The translations under genes were made by a program, and so were the position numbers. The notes below the pieces were generated by a model. That model worked only from the letters and a program-made list of their open reading frames with translations. It ran no database searches and was not told the DNA's origin. From NCBI RefSeq assembly GCF_014854695.1, contig NZ_CP027557.1, positions 3,720,001-3,784,000 on the forward strand: a stretch of 64,000 nucleotides of DNA, written 5' to 3'. Below, piece by piece: positions 37,084 to 46,599 of this stretch. Position 1 is the stretch's first letter. Each line of letters begins with the position of its first letter. The DNA is from Rhodococcus rhodochrous. GTDB taxonomy: Bacteria > Actinomycetota > Actinomycetes > Mycobacteriales > Mycobacteriaceae.

Positions 37084-38814
37084 CTAGGTGATGGGCACCG
37101 GCTCGAGGATCTCCGGCCGGGCCTCGGGGGCCGCCGCCCTCAGTGCGTCCGCCGATTCGTCGTCGGGTCGGTTCTGCGACTCGATCTCGGCCTCGACGCG
37201 CGCCCGGTACGTCGCGACCTCCCGGTCGATCATCGCGTCGTCCCAGCCGAGGACCGGAGCGACCAGCCGAGCCGTCTGCTCCGCGCAGTGCAGACCGCGG
37301 TGCGGGTACTCGATCGAGATGCGGGTCCGGCGCGCCAGCAGGTCCTCGAGATGCAGAGCGCCCTCGGCAGCCGCACCGTAGACCACCTCGACCTGCAGGT
37401 ACTGCGGGGCATCGGTCAGCGGTTCGAGCAGTTCGGGCCGGCCCTTCGCGAGACTCAGCACGTCCTCGACGAGGGAGCCGTAGCGGTCGAGCAGATGCTT
37501 GACGCGGTAGGGATGCAGGCCGTACTGCTCGGCGAGGTGCATGGTCTGGTTGACCAGCGCGAAGTACCCGTCGGCCCCGACGAGGGGCACCTTCTCGGTG
37601 ATCGACGACGCGATCCGGGCCGGGATGTCCTCGGCTGCGAGATCGACGGCGTCCTCGGCCATGACGCGGTAGGTCGTGTACTTGCCGCCCGCGATGGCCA
37701 CGAGCCCCGGCGCCACCCGCGCGACGGCGTGCTCACGCGAGAGCTTCGACGTCTCGTCGCTCTCCCCCGCCAGCAACGGTCGCAGACCGGCGTAGACACC
37801 GTCGATGTCGTCGTGGGTGAGCGGGACGACGAGCACGCGGTTGACGTGGTCGAGGATGTAGTCGATGTCGGCCTTCGTCGCCGCCGGGTGCGCCAGGTCG
37901 AGATTCCAGTCGGTGTCGGTGGTGCCGATGATCCAGTGGTTGCCCCACGGGATGACGAACAGCACCGACTTCTCGGTGCGCAGGATGATCGCCGAATCGC
38001 TGACGATCCGGTCGCGGGGCACGACGATGTGCACGCCCTTCGAGGCGCGGACCCGGAATCGGCCGCGCTGCCGCGACAACGACTGGATCTCGTCGGTCCA
38101 CACACCGGTCGCGTTGATCACCGCGTGCGCTCGCACCTCGGTGACCGAACCGTCCTCGCTGTCGCGCACCCGCACACCCGACACGCGGTCGGCCTCGCGC
38201 AGGAAACCGACGACCTGCGTGGACGTACGCACGACCGCACCGTAGTGCGCGGCCGTCCGCGCGACGGTCATGGTGTGCCGGGCGTCGTCGACGACCGTGT
38301 CGTAGTAGCGGATTCCGCCGACGAGCGAATTGCGCTTGAGACCGGGAACCATCCGCAGGGCACCCGACCGGGTCAGGTGCTTCTGCGCCGGAACGGACTT
38401 CGCGCCGCCGAGACGGTCGTAGAGGAAGATCCCCGCCGCGACGTAGGGCCGCTCCCACACCCGATGGGTGAGCGGGAAGAGGAACTTCAACGGCCTGACC
38501 AGGTGTGGCGCCAGGGTCGTCAACGCGAGTTCGCGTTCGCGCAAGGCTTCCCGCACCAGACCGAATTCGAGCTGCTCGAGATAGCGCAGCCCACCGTGGA
38601 ACATCTTCGACGACCGGCTCGACGTGCCGGACGCGAAGTCGCGGGCCTCGACGAGCGCGACCCGCAGACCCCGGGTCGCGGCGTCGAGCGCTGCTCCCGC
38701 CCCGACGACACCACCGCCGATGACGACGACGTCGAACTGTTCGGTGGCGAGACGACGCCAGGCGTCGGCGCGCTGTTGCGGTCCGAGGAGTTGCACACCC
38801 GATTGGTTGGTCAC
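37084..38814 (-). CDS. glpD: Glycerol-3-phosphate dehydrogenase GlpD
   Basis: 576-residue FAD-dependent enzyme that oxidises glycerol-3-phosphate to dihydroxyacetone phosphate and feeds electrons into the respiratory chain. The dinucleotide fold GGGVVGAG lies at residues 33-40; FASGTSSRSSKMFHGGLRYLE, INATGVWTD and AIAGGKYTTYR are family landmarks, with the usual C-terminal cap. GTG 38814 preceded by GGGAG is the likely start. It diverges from glpK; the 115-bp gap must hold both promoters. Matches M. tuberculosis glpD2 (Rv3302c) in position and length. Confidence 0.95.
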   Translation of the reverse strand: MTNQSGVQLLGPQQRADAWRRLATEQFDVVVIGGGVVGAGAALDAATRGLRVALVEARDFASGTSSRSSKMFHGGLRYLEQLEFGLVREALRERELALTTLAPHLVRPLKFLFPLTHRVWERPYVAAGIFLYDRLGGAKSVPAQKHLTRSGALRMVPGLKRNSLVGGIRYYDTVVDDARHTMTVARTAAHYGAVVRTSTQVVGFLREADRVSGVRVRDSEDGSVTEVRAHAVINATGVWTDEIQSLSRQRGRFRVRASKGVHIVVPRDRIVSDSAIILRTEKSVLFVIPWGNHWIIGTTDTDWNLDLAHPAATKADIDYILDHVNRVLVVPLTHDDIDGVYAGLRPLLAGESDETSKLSREHAVARVAPGLVAIAGGKYTTYRVMAEDAVDLAAEDIPARIASSITEKVPLVGADGYFALVNQTMHLAEQYGLHPYRVKHLLDRYGSLVEDVLSLAKGRPELLEPLTDAPQYLQVEVVYGAAAEGALHLEDLLARRTRISIEYPHRGLHCAEQTARLVAPVLGWDDAMIDREVATYRARVEAEIESQNRPDDESADALRAAAPEARPEILEPVPIT

Positions 38815-38929
38815 CGCACCGCTCCCGTGAGTCGCCGACGTATCCCGATCAAGGCTAGTAGCTTCGGACCCGCAGCGCGCAGCGGAAGCGTTGCCGAACC
38901 GAGCCGTCCCCTTCACCCGAGGACCACCT

Positions 38930-40444
38930 GTGAACCAGTTCATCGCGGCGATCGACCAGGGCACCACGTCCAGCCGGTGCATCATCTTCGACCACGACGG
39001 GCGCATCGTCTCGCTCGCGCAGAAGGAACATCGCCAGTTCTTCCCGCGGTCGGGATGGGTCGAACACGACCCGGAAGAGCTGTGGCTCAACACCCGTGAG
39101 GTGGGCGCCGCGGCACTCGCCAAGGCGGATCTGCGGCGCAACGACATCGCGGCGATCGGCCTGACGAACCAGCGCGAGACCACGGTGGTGTGGGACCGCA
39201 CCACCGGAAAACCGGTGTACAACGCGATCGTCTGGCAGGACACCCGCACCGACAGGCTCGTCGAGGAGCTTGCCGGCGACGCCGGGCCCGACCGCTACCG
39301 CGAGATCACCGGACTACCGCTGTCGACCTATTTCGCCGGACCGAAGGTGCGGTGGATCCTCGACAACGTCGACGGTGCCCGAGAGCGCGCCGAGGCCGGC
39401 GACCTCGCGTTCGGCACCATCGACAGCTGGATCCTGTGGAATCTCACCGGTGGTGTCGGCGAGGAGGGCCAGCCGCCCGGACTGCACATCACCGATGTGA
39501 CCAACGCCTCCCGGACGCTGCTGATGAATCTCGGGACGCAGCAGTGGGATCCGGCGATCTGTGCCGAACTCGGCATCCCGGAGTCGATGCTGCCGGAGAT
39601 CCGCAGTTCGTCGGAGGTGTACGGGCACGCCCGCGAACGTGGACCGCTCGCCGGGGTCCCGATCGCCGGCATCCTCGGCGACCAGCAGGCCGCGACCTTC
39701 GGCCAGGGCTGCTTGTCCCCCGGCGAGGCGAAGAACACCTACGGCACCGGCAACTTCCTGCTGCTCAACACCGGCACGACCCCGGTGCACAGCGAGCACG
39801 GCCTGATCACCACCGTCTGTTATCGCATCGGTGACGCCCCCGCGGTCTACGCCCTCGAAGGTTCGGTGGCGGTGACCGGTTCGCTCGTGCAGTGGCTGCG
39901 CGACAATCTCGGGCTGATCCGGTCCGCCGACGAGATCGAAGCGCTCGCCGCGAGCGTCCCCGACAACGGCGGGGCCTATTTCGTGCCGGCCTTCTCGGGA
40001 TTGTTCGCGCCGCGCTGGCGACCCGACGCCCGCGGCGTCATCGCCGGCCTGACGCGCTTCGTCGAGAAAGGCCACCTCGCGCGGGCGGCGCTCGAGGCGA
40101 CGGCCTACCAGACGCGGGAGGTCATCGAGGCGATGAACGCCGACTCCGGGGTCGACCTGCGCACCCTCAAGGTCGACGGCGGCATGGTCGCCAACGATCT
40201 GCTCATGCAGTTCCAGTCCGACATCCTCGGTGTGCCGGTCGTGCGGCCCACCGTCTCCGAGACCACCGCGCTCGGTGCCGCCTACGCCGCCGGTCTCGCC
40301 GTCGGCTTCTGGGAGGACGAGGAGGACATCCGCCGCAACTGGACCGCGGACCGCACGTGGGAACCGGCGATGCCGGTCGACGAACGCGAGCGCCTGTTCG
40401 GCGAATGGAACAAGGCGGTCGAACGCACCTACGACTGGGCCTGA
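38930..40444 (+). CDS. glpK: Glycerol kinase GlpK
   Basis: 504-residue FGGY kinase that phosphorylates glycerol to glycerol-3-phosphate, the GlpD substrate. DQGTTSSR lies at 9-16, WQDTRTD and the FGGY signatures [12 protein letters not shown] and [16 protein letters not shown] are complete. GTG 38930 with GAGG upstream is the start; the upstream in-frame ATG (38891) lies in promoter DNA. No glycerol facilitator gene lies beside it, so uptake is either encoded elsewhere or diffusive. In M. tuberculosis glpK is elsewhere, so the divergent glpD-glpK arrangement is distinctive here. Confidence 0.95.
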   Translation: MNQFIAAIDQGTTSSRCIIFDHDGRIVSLAQKEHRQFFPRSGWVEHDPEELWLNTREVGAAALAKADLRRNDIAAIGLTNQRETTVVWDRTTGKPVYNAIVWQDTRTDRLVEELAGDAGPDRYREITGLPLSTYFAGPKVRWILDNVDGARERAEAGDLAFGTIDSWILWNLTGGVGEEGQPPGLHITDVTNASRTLLMNLGTQQWDPAICAELGIPESMLPEIRSSSEVYGHARERGPLAGVPIAGILGDQQAATFGQGCLSPGEAKNTYGTGNFLLLNTGTTPVHSEHGLITTVCYRIGDAPAVYALEGSVAVTGSLVQWLRDNLGLIRSADEIEALAASVPDNGGAYFVPAFSGLFAPRWRPDARGVIAGLTRFVEKGHLARAALEATAYQTREVIEAMNADSGVDLRTLKVDGGMVANDLLMQFQSDILGVPVVRPTVSETTALGAAYAAGLAVGFWEDEEDIRRNWTADRTWEPAMPVDERERLFGEWNKAVERTYDWA

Positions 40445-40447
40445 GCA

Positions 40448-40473
40448 GGGCGGGATCGCTGCCGATCCCGCCC
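40448..40473. terminator. Bidirectional terminator between glpK and lpdA
   Basis: Arms GGGCGGGATC (40448-40457) and GATCCCGCCC (40464-40473) form a perfect 10-bp stem with a 6-nt loop between the convergent stops of glpK and lpdA. Confidence 0.8.
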
Positions 40474-40483
40474 CGTCCGGCGC

Positions 40484-41881
40484 CTAGTCCAGATCGTCGT
40501 GGCGCATCAGCTGGCGGGCGGCCTCGGTGACCGATCCGCTCAGCGACGGGTAGACCGAGAAGGTCTGCGCGAGGTCGTTGACGGACAGGTTGTTCTGCAC
40601 CGCCAACGCGATGGGAAGGATGAGCTCGGAGGCGGTCGGGGCGACGACCACACCGCCGATGACCACACCGGTCGCGGGACGGCAGAAGATCTTCACGAAA
40701 CCGCGCCGCAGGCCGGACATCTTGGCGCGCGGGTTGGTGTTGAGCGGGAGCATGACGGTGCGGGCGGGCACCTCCCCCTTGTCGATCGTCGCCTGACTGA
40801 CACCGACGGCAGCGATCTCAGGACGCGTGAACACTGCGGCCGCAACGGTTTTCAGCTTGATAGGGCTCACGCCTTCGCCGAGCGCGTGATAGATCGCGAT
40901 GCGGCCCTGCATGGCCGCGACCGACGCGAGCGGCAGCAGTCCGGTGCAGTCGCCCGCGGCGTAGATGCCGGGGACGGCGGTGCGGGAGACGCGGTCGACG
41001 GGAAGGTAACCGCCCCGGTCGAGTTCGAGCCCGACCTTGTCGAGACCGAGATCCCGGGTGTTGGGCACCGAGCCGACGGTCATCAGCACGTGGCTGCCCT
41101 CGACGATCCGGCCGTCGGCGAGGAGCACGCGGACGCCGTCCTCCGTGCGTTCGACCCGGTCGGCGCGGGCGTGCTTGACGAGGGTCACACCGCGCTCGGT
41201 GAGGACGTCCTCGAGCACGAGAGCCGCGTCCTCGTCCTCGTGCGGCAGGATCCGGTCGCGGCTCGACACGACGGTGACCTGCACGCCGACCTCGGTGTAG
41301 GCGGAGACGAACTCGGCGCCGGTGACACCCGAACCCACGACGACGAGGTGCTCGGGCAGCTTCTCGAGGTCGTAGAGCTGACGCCAGGTGAGGATCCGCT
41401 CACCGTCCGGCTCCGCGCCCGGCAGGATGCGCGGACTCGCGCCGGTCGCGATCAGCACGACGTCGGCGTCGAGCACCTTCTCCTCACCGGTCAGCAGCTT
41501 GGCGCGCACCTGGTGGGCGGCCATGCCGGGCTGCGTGTCGACGAGTTCGCCGTAGCCGGAGTACAGCTTCACCCCGGCGGCCTCGAGCTTGGTGCGGATG
41601 TCGGCGGACTGTGCGCGGGCCAGGCTCTTCACACGGCTGTGGACCTGCGGCAGCGACACCTCGGCGCGTTCGAGCTCGATGCCCAGGTCGGCGGCGCGGC
41701 GCATGTCGGTGCGCACGCCGGTCGAGGCGATGAAGGTCTTGGAGGGGACGCAGTCGAAGAGCACGCAGGCGCCACCGATCCCGTCCGAATCGATCAGTGA
41801 CACCGTCGCGCCGTACTGGGATGCCACCAGCGCCGCCTCGTATCCTGCGGGGCCGCCGCCGATGATGACGATCCGGGTCAT
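40484..41881 (-). CDS. lpdA: NAD(P)H quinone reductase LpdA (flavoprotein disulfide reductase family)
   Basis: 465-residue FAD/NAD(P)-binding protein. FAD site IIGGGPAGYEAALVASQYGA, pyridine-nucleotide fold VVVGSGVTGAEFVSAYTEVG and GIYAAGDCTG are intact. The redox site reads C39-VLFD-C44 within GGACVLFDCVPSK, so both cysteines are present, but the C-terminal region VVVAPTASELILPIALAVQNNLS has Ala where true lipoamide dehydrogenases have the catalytic His. M. tuberculosis Rv3303c acts as a quinone reductase, and the same is inferred here. AGAGGAGAA precedes ATG 41881. Confidence 0.9.
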   Translation of the reverse strand: MTRIVIIGGGPAGYEAALVASQYGATVSLIDSDGIGGACVLFDCVPSKTFIASTGVRTDMRRAADLGIELERAEVSLPQVHSRVKSLARAQSADIRTKLEAAGVKLYSGYGELVDTQPGMAAHQVRAKLLTGEEKVLDADVVLIATGASPRILPGAEPDGERILTWRQLYDLEKLPEHLVVVGSGVTGAEFVSAYTEVGVQVTVVSSRDRILPHEDEDAALVLEDVLTERGVTLVKHARADRVERTEDGVRVLLADGRIVEGSHVLMTVGSVPNTRDLGLDKVGLELDRGGYLPVDRVSRTAVPGIYAAGDCTGLLPLASVAAMQGRIAIYHALGEGVSPIKLKTVAAAVFTRPEIAAVGVSQATIDKGEVPARTVMLPLNTNPRAKMSGLRRGFVKIFCRPATGVVIGGVVVAPTASELILPIALAVQNNLSVNDLAQTFSVYPSLSGSVTEAARQLMRHDDLD

Positions 41882-42093
41882 TGTTCTCCTCTGTATCGAT
41901 TCCGAAGGGTGCCGGGTCGGGCTGCACGTGAGCGCCTGGTGGGCACACACGTCGGTCTCAACGCTATGCCAATGCCCCCACCTCGCGCACAGGGACCGGT
42001 GGACCCGGCACGCAACAGCCCTCCGACACTCCTCGTCCATCCCTGTGCCGCCCCTCCGACGACTCCGGTGGACGACGGGTTAGCCTTATCCTC

Positions 42094-42564
42094 GTGCCGA
42101 TCTACGCCGCCTACGGGTCCAACATGCATCCGGAGCAGATGCTGACGCGCTGCCCGCATTCGCCGATGGCGGGAACCGGGTGGTTGCACAGTTGGCGACT
42201 GACCTTCGCCGGCGCCGACATCGGCTGGGAGGGTGCCCTCGCGACGGTCGTCGAGGATCCGGACGCAAAGGTGTTCGTGGTGCTCTACGACGTGCCGGAG
42301 GACGACGAGCGCAGCCTCGACCGCTGGGAGGGAGCCGAACTCGGTTTCCACCGCAAGATCCGCGTGCGTGTCGACACGGCCGACGGTCCGGTCCTCGCGT
42401 GGCTGTACGTCGTCGACGGATACGAGGGCGGCCTGCCGTCGGCACGCTATCTGGGCGTGATGGCCGACGCGGCCGAGATCGCCGGAGCACCCGCCGACTA
42501 CGTGCGGGATCTGCGGACCCGCAACAGCCGCAACGTCGGACCGGGACGACCCGACAGTTTCTAG
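42094..42564 (+). CDS. Gamma-glutamylcyclotransferase-like protein (Rv3304-like)
   Basis: 156-residue member of the GGCT/AIG2 fold. YAAYGSNMHPEQM at residues 4-16 is the substrate-binding YGSN loop, and GAELGFHRKIRVRV carries the catalytic-type Glu. The fold cleaves gamma-glutamyl groups to 5-oxoproline; in actinobacteria the physiological substrate is unproven. GTG 42094 lies just after TAGCCT (42081-42086), suggesting a short or absent leader. Converges on amiA through the triple repeat at 42569-42645. Confidence 0.88.
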   Translation: MPIYAAYGSNMHPEQMLTRCPHSPMAGTGWLHSWRLTFAGADIGWEGALATVVEDPDAKVFVVLYDVPEDDERSLDRWEGAELGFHRKIRVRVDTADGPVLAWLYVVDGYEGGLPSARYLGVMADAAEIAGAPADYVRDLRTRNSRNVGPGRPDSF

Positions 42565-42568
42565 TCGG

Positions 42569-42645
42569 GCGCTCTCATCGAGCGCCGAGCGTGAAGCGCT
42601 CTCATCGAGCGCCGAGCGTGAAGCGCTCTCATCGAGCGCCGAGCG
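42569..42645. repeat. Triplicated 27-bp unit carrying the amiA 3' end, each with a small hairpin
   Basis: Two complete 27-bp units (42569-42595 and 42596-42622) and a 23-bp third copy (42623-42645) are identical. Each contains GCGCTC-TCATC-GAGCGC, a 6-bp stem with a 5-nt loop. On the minus strand each unit reads GCTCGGCGCTCGATGA, the final codons and stop of amiA, so the gene's end has been copied twice beyond its real stop (42629). Sited between convergent genes, the tandem hairpins could act as a bidirectional terminator. Confidence 0.85.
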
Positions 42646-43786
42646 CCAGATTCGTCATCACCCGTACGCCCACGGCGAGCGCCCGCTCGTCGAGATCGAA
42701 GGTGGGCTGGTGGATGTCGAGTTCGGGCCCGACCCCCGGCCACACCCCGAGCCGCCCCATGGCGCCGGGGACGTGTTCGAGATACCACGAGAAATCTTCT
42801 CCCCCACCGGATTGCGGGGTATCTGCGAGGGCGTCGGGGCCGGTCGCGCGGATCGCGTCCTCGAACATGCGCGCCGACACCTCGTCGTTGACCACCGGCG
42901 GCACGCCGCGGCGGTAGTTCAGTTCGTAGCTGACACCGGTGGGCGCGAGCAGACCGTGCACGATCTCGCGGACCATCGGTTCGAGCAGCTCCCAGGTGTC
43001 GTGGTCGCCGGTGCGGACGGTGCCCGCGAGCATGCCGGTGCGCGGGATCGCGTTCGGTGCCTTGCCGGCGCTGACCGCACCCCACACCATCACGGTGCCG
43101 GTGCGCGGATCGATGCGACGGCTGAGCATGCCGGGAAGACCCGTGATGACGGCACCGAGGCCGTAGACGAGATCGCCCGTCAGGTGCGGCCGGGAGGTGT
43201 GCCCACCGGGTGAGTCGAGGACGAGTTCGACGGTGTCGGCCGCCGAGGTGATCGCCCCGACCCGCATACCGACCTTGCCCGCCTCGAGACGCGGGTCGCA
43301 GTGTAGTGCGAAGATCCGCGAGACCCCGTCGAGTCCGCCCGCCGCGACGACGTCGAGAGCCCCGCCCGGCATGACCTCCTCCGCGGGCTGGAAGACCAGC
43401 CGGACACCGATCGGCAGTTCGGGCATCGAGGCCAGCGCCAGACCTGCACCGAGCACGACGGTGGTGTGGGCGTCGTGCCCACACGCATGCGAGACACCGG
43501 GCACGGTGGATTCGAACGGCAGGCCGGTGGCCTCCTGCATCGGCAGGGCGTCCATGTCGGCGCGCAGGGCGATGCGCGGTCCGCCGGTCGGACCGAGATC
43601 GCAGATCAGACCGGTGCCGCGAGGCAGGACCTTCGGCTCCAGTCCGGCCGCGCGCAGGTGCTTCGCGACGAACTCGGTGGTGGCGTACTCCTGCCGGGCG
43701 AGCTCGGGATTCGCATGGATGTGACGGCGCCAGAGCGAGAGGTCCTCGGTGTGGCGGTCCAACCACTTCTCGACGTAGGGGTTCAT
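42629..43786 (-). CDS. amiA: M20 amidohydrolase AmiA
   Basis: 385-residue metallopeptidase of the M20D aminoacylase/IAA-hydrolase family. ALRADMDALPMQE, SHACGHDAHTTVVLGAG and LVFQPAEEVMPGGALDVVAAG carry metal ligands and the general base Glu; the dimerisation insert starts SPGGHTSRPHLTGDLVY. The family hydrolyses N-acyl or amide bonds of amino acids or related conjugates. ATG 43786 overlaps the amiB stop (ATGA). The 3' end is part of a triplicated repeat. Orthologue of Rv3305c by position. Confidence 0.92.
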   Translation of the reverse strand: MNPYVEKWLDRHTEDLSLWRRHIHANPELARQEYATTEFVAKHLRAAGLEPKVLPRGTGLICDLGPTGGPRIALRADMDALPMQEATGLPFESTVPGVSHACGHDAHTTVVLGAGLALASMPELPIGVRLVFQPAEEVMPGGALDVVAAGGLDGVSRIFALHCDPRLEAGKVGMRVGAITSAADTVELVLDSPGGHTSRPHLTGDLVYGLGAVITGLPGMLSRRIDPRTGTVMVWGAVSAGKAPNAIPRTGMLAGTVRTGDHDTWELLEPMVREIVHGLLAPTGVSYELNYRRGVPPVVNDEVSARMFEDAIRATGPDALADTPQSGGGEDFSWYLEHVPGAMGRLGVWPGVGPELDIHQPTFDLDERALAVGVRVMTNLALGAR

Positions 43787-44943
43787 CGGCGGCCGGCCTG
43801 TTCGAGGAGCCGTGCCCGGTGGACCGGATCGGTCGCCGCGCGTACAGCGGTCGCTGCGAGCGCGCGCGCTCCGTCGAGTACTGCCCGATCGGCGGACTCG
43901 GTGACACACGCGGCCGCGAATGCAGCCTGATGTGTCACCGCGCCACCGGAGTCGAGTCCGATGACCGGATGGATTCCCGGCACCACGTTCGTCACGTTTC
44001 CCATGTCGGTACTGCCCAGGGGGCGCGCTCCTTCCTCCTCGACGGGCAGCGGTCGGCGCCCGAGATCGATGATCTCCTCACGATATGCCTGCACCAGCCA
44101 CGGGTCGGGAGTGAGTTCGGTATAAGTCGGCGAGACCGTCCGGATCCGGTGGTTGCATCCGGTGGCCAGCGCCCCGGCGGCGAAGCAGTTGCGTGCGCGT
44201 TCGACGAGGTCGTCGAGGAGTTCGCTCGTCCCGGCCCGCAGGTAGTACAGCAGTTCGGTGTGGCTGGGCACGATGTTCGGTGCCGTCCCGCCCTGCGCGA
44301 CGATCCCGTGGATCTGTTGCCCGGGATGCAGGTGCTGCCGCAGCAGTCCGACCGCGACCTGGGCGACGGTCGCCGCGTCGGCGGCGTTGAGCCCGTACTC
44401 GGGGGCCGCGGAGGCGTGCGCCTCGCGGCCGTCGTACTCGACGGCGATGTCGGCGAGGGCGAGCGAGGTCGCCCCGGTGATGTCGAACGGGCCGGGGTGC
44501 ACCATCATCGCCGCACCGACACCGTCGAAGACGCCGCGTTCGAGCATGAGGACCTTGCCGCCGCCGGTCTCCTCCGCGGGGGTTCCGATGACGCGGACGG
44601 TCACGTCGAGTTCGTCGGCGAGCGCGGCGAGGCCGATCCCGGCACCCACGGCCGACGCCCCGATGATGTTGTGGCCGCACGCGTGCCCGATGCCGGGCAG
44701 CGCGTCGTACTCGGCGCAGAACGCGAGGACGAGTTCGCCGCTGCCGAACCGCGCGTCGAAGGCGGTGGGCAGGTCGGCGATGCCGGTGGTGACCTCGAAA
44801 TCGTGAGCACGCAGCACCTCGACGATCTTCGCGGCGCTCCGGTGTTCCTCGAACGCAAGTTCCGGTTCGGCGTGGATGGAATGCGACAGGCCGACGAGGG
44901 TGTCGGAAGCAGCCTCGATCGCCGCGGCGTAGTCGGTCGTCAC
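43783..44943 (-). CDS. amiB: M20 amidohydrolase AmiB
   Basis: 386-residue paralogue of AmiA, upstream in the same operon and overlapping its start by 4 bp. GHACGHNIIGASAVGAGIGL and GTPAEETGGGKVLMLERGVFDG contain the metal/catalytic residues. The dimerisation insert begins GREAHASAAPEYGLNAAD. The start is GTG 44943. Neither protein has a signal peptide, so both act in the cytosol, perhaps on acylated amino acids or peptidoglycan-derived amides. Position matches Rv3306c. Confidence 0.92.
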   Translation of the reverse strand: MTTDYAAAIEAASDTLVGLSHSIHAEPELAFEEHRSAAKIVEVLRAHDFEVTTGIADLPTAFDARFGSGELVLAFCAEYDALPGIGHACGHNIIGASAVGAGIGLAALADELDVTVRVIGTPAEETGGGKVLMLERGVFDGVGAAMMVHPGPFDITGATSLALADIAVEYDGREAHASAAPEYGLNAADAATVAQVAVGLLRQHLHPGQQIHGIVAQGGTAPNIVPSHTELLYYLRAGTSELLDDLVERARNCFAAGALATGCNHRIRTVSPTYTELTPDPWLVQAYREEIIDLGRRPLPVEEEGARPLGSTDMGNVTNVVPGIHPVIGLDSGGAVTHQAAFAAACVTESADRAVLDGARALAATAVRAATDPVHRARLLEQAGRR

Positions 44944-45021
44944 GGGGTCCAGTCTGTCATGCTCACCGCGTCCCGATCGATCGGCGCGTGCGACCGGTTC
45001 GTCGACTTCGCGGCGGGGCGA

Positions 45022-45720
45022 TCAGCCCAGCCGGAAGTTCGACGGGTCGGTCCGGATCTCCAGCGCCGAGATCAACGGTGCATGCAGACCGCGCTTGATG
45101 CCCGACAGATTCGGTCCGCGGGTGGCGGTGAGCGCCGCGGCCCGCTCGGCCGCCGCGGCGAGCACGTCGTCACCGGTGACGGCCTGCTCGGCGATGCCCG
45201 CGGCCACGGCGTCCTCACCGCCGTAGCGACGACCGGTGGTGATGGCCTCGACCGCCGTCTGGATCGGCAGGCGGGAACGGATCAGCGCGGACATCCCGAC
45301 GGTGAACGGCATGTTCAGCTGCACCTCGGGCAGGCACCAGTAGCCGCGATCGGCGCGCATCACCCGGAAGTCGTGCACGAGCGCGAGCATCGCGCCGGCA
45401 CCGAAGGCGTGTCCCTGCACGGCCGCGACCGTCGCCGCGGGGAAGGTGAGCAGCCGCACGTAGAGGTCGTGGACGGAGTCCAGATAGCCCGGCAGATCCG
45501 GCAGGTTCGCGCCGACCCAGTCGATGTCGAGTCCGTTGCTCCAGAACTTGCCGGTCGCCGCGGTCACGAGGGCAGCGGGCCCGTCGTGTGCCTCCACTTC
45601 GTCGAGGAGGGAGTGGATCGCGACCAGACGGTCGGGGTGGAAACGGTTCTCGGAGACCTCCGCGTCACGGTCACCGAGATGCAGGACGAAGACGTCGCCG
45701 TCACGTTCGAGGTAAGGCAT
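45022..45720 (-). CDS. Enoyl-CoA hydratase/isomerase family protein
   Basis: 232-residue crotonase-fold protein. ATGKFWSNGLDIDWV and AVQGHAFGAGAMLALVHDFRVM are the two oxyanion-hole loops; CLPEVQLNMPFT keeps one glutamate at the position used by enoyl-CoA isomerases, so a delta3,delta2-isomerase role is at least as likely as hydratase. ATG 45720 follows TATGCT (45733-45728 on the minus strand) by 7 bp, so the mRNA is probably leaderless; an ATG four codons upstream overlaps that box. Divergent from deoD, with a palindrome at 45744-45757 between. Not in the M. tuberculosis order. Confidence 0.85.
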   Translation of the reverse strand: MPYLERDGDVFVLHLGDRDAEVSENRFHPDRLVAIHSLLDEVEAHDGPAALVTAATGKFWSNGLDIDWVGANLPDLPGYLDSVHDLYVRLLTFPAATVAAVQGHAFGAGAMLALVHDFRVMRADRGYWCLPEVQLNMPFTVGMSALIRSRLPIQTAVEAITTGRRYGGEDAVAAGIAEQAVTGDDVLAAAAERAAALTATRGPNLSGIKRGLHAPLISALEIRTDPSNFRLG

Positions 45721-45743
45721 GCGCGTCAGCATACCGCGCCTAC

Positions 45744-45757
45744 TTACCCGTGAGTAA
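45744..45757. promoter_or_regulatory. Palindromic motif TTACCCGTGAGTAA in the echA/deoD divergent gap
   Basis: TTAC/GTAA arms flank CCGTGA. It overlaps the expected -35 region of the minus-strand crotonase gene (-10 TATGCT at 45728-45733), so a bound repressor would block it. Nearly the same 16 bases occur upstream of accA3 (15005-15020), suggesting a shared lipid-metabolism regulator. Confidence 0.5.
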
Positions 45758-45786
45758 CATGTCGGGAGCGATTAGGGTCCGATGCC

Positions 45787-46599
45787 ATGGGAGAACCCGA
45801 TCACGTCTTCGACCCCGCCGCGGCCGCCGACGCCGCAGCCGCCGCTCTCGCCGAACGGACGGGGGTCGCCGAACACTCCGTCGCCGTCGTCCTCGGGTCC
45901 GGCTGGCGGGCCGCGGTCGAGAGTTTCGGCATCCCCGTCGCCACGATCCCGATGAGCGAGCTGCCCGGCTTCGCACCGCCGACGGCGGCAGGGCATGCCG
46001 GGAACATCCACTCGGTGCGCGCCGGCGACAACGCCGTCCTCGTCCTCGCCGGCCGCATCCATGCTTACGAGGGGCACGACCTCGCCCGCGTCGTCCATCC
46101 CGTACGCACGGCAGTCGCAGCGGGTGCCCGCACCGTCGTCCTCACCAATGCGGCGGGCGGTATCGACCCCGAGTTCTCCGTCGGGCAGCCGGTTCTCATC
46201 TCGGACCACCTCAATCTCACCGGTCGCTCGCCGCTGGTGGGCGCCCAGTTCGTGGACCTCGTCGACGCCTACTCGCCGGATCTTCGTGCACTCGCCCGCG
46301 AGATCGATCCGTCGCTGCGCGAAGGGGTCTACGTCGGTCTGCCCGGGCCGCACTACGAGACCCCGGCGGAGATCCGGATGCTGCGCACCCTCGGCGCCGA
46401 CCTCGTCGGCATGTCCACGGTCCACGAGACCATCGCGGCACGCGCGGCCGGAGCTCGGGTTCTCGCGGTCTCGCTGGTGACCAACGCCGCGGCCGGCATC
46501 ACCGGCGCTCCCCTCGACCACACCGAGGTGCTCGCCGCGGGTCGCGCGGCCGCGACCCGGATGGGCGATCTCCTGCGCGATCTGGCGGCCCGGCTGTGA
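45787..46599 (+). CDS. deoD: Purine nucleoside phosphorylase DeoD/PunA-type
   Basis: 270-residue trimeric-type (PNP class I) phosphorylase that cleaves inosine/guanosine to base and ribose-1-phosphate. VVLGSGW at residues 34-40 binds phosphate, TNAAGGI and [16 protein letters not shown] are family motifs, and EI.M..T/N-type positions near VTNAAAG complete the base site. ATG 45787 begins the gene; its stop overlaps pmmB (GTGA), so ribose-1-phosphate made here can be converted by the mutase. Corresponds to Rv3307. Confidence 0.95.
   Translation: MGEPDHVFDPAAAADAAAAALAERTGVAEHSVAVVLGSGWRAAVESFGIPVATIPMSELPGFAPPTAAGHAGNIHSVRAGDNAVLVLAGRIHAYEGHDLARVVHPVRTAVAAGARTVVLTNAAGGIDPEFSVGQPVLISDHLNLTGRSPLVGAQFVDLVDAYSPDLRALAREIDPSLREGVYVGLPGPHYETPAEIRMLRTLGADLVGMSTVHETIAARAAGARVLAVSLVTNAAAGITGAPLDHTEVLAAGRAAATRMGDLLRDLAARL

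Noticed and set aside
42569-42645. Short regularly spaced repeats resembling a CRISPR array
   Set aside because: The units are directly adjacent with no variable spacers and copy the amiA 3' end; this is a tandem duplication.
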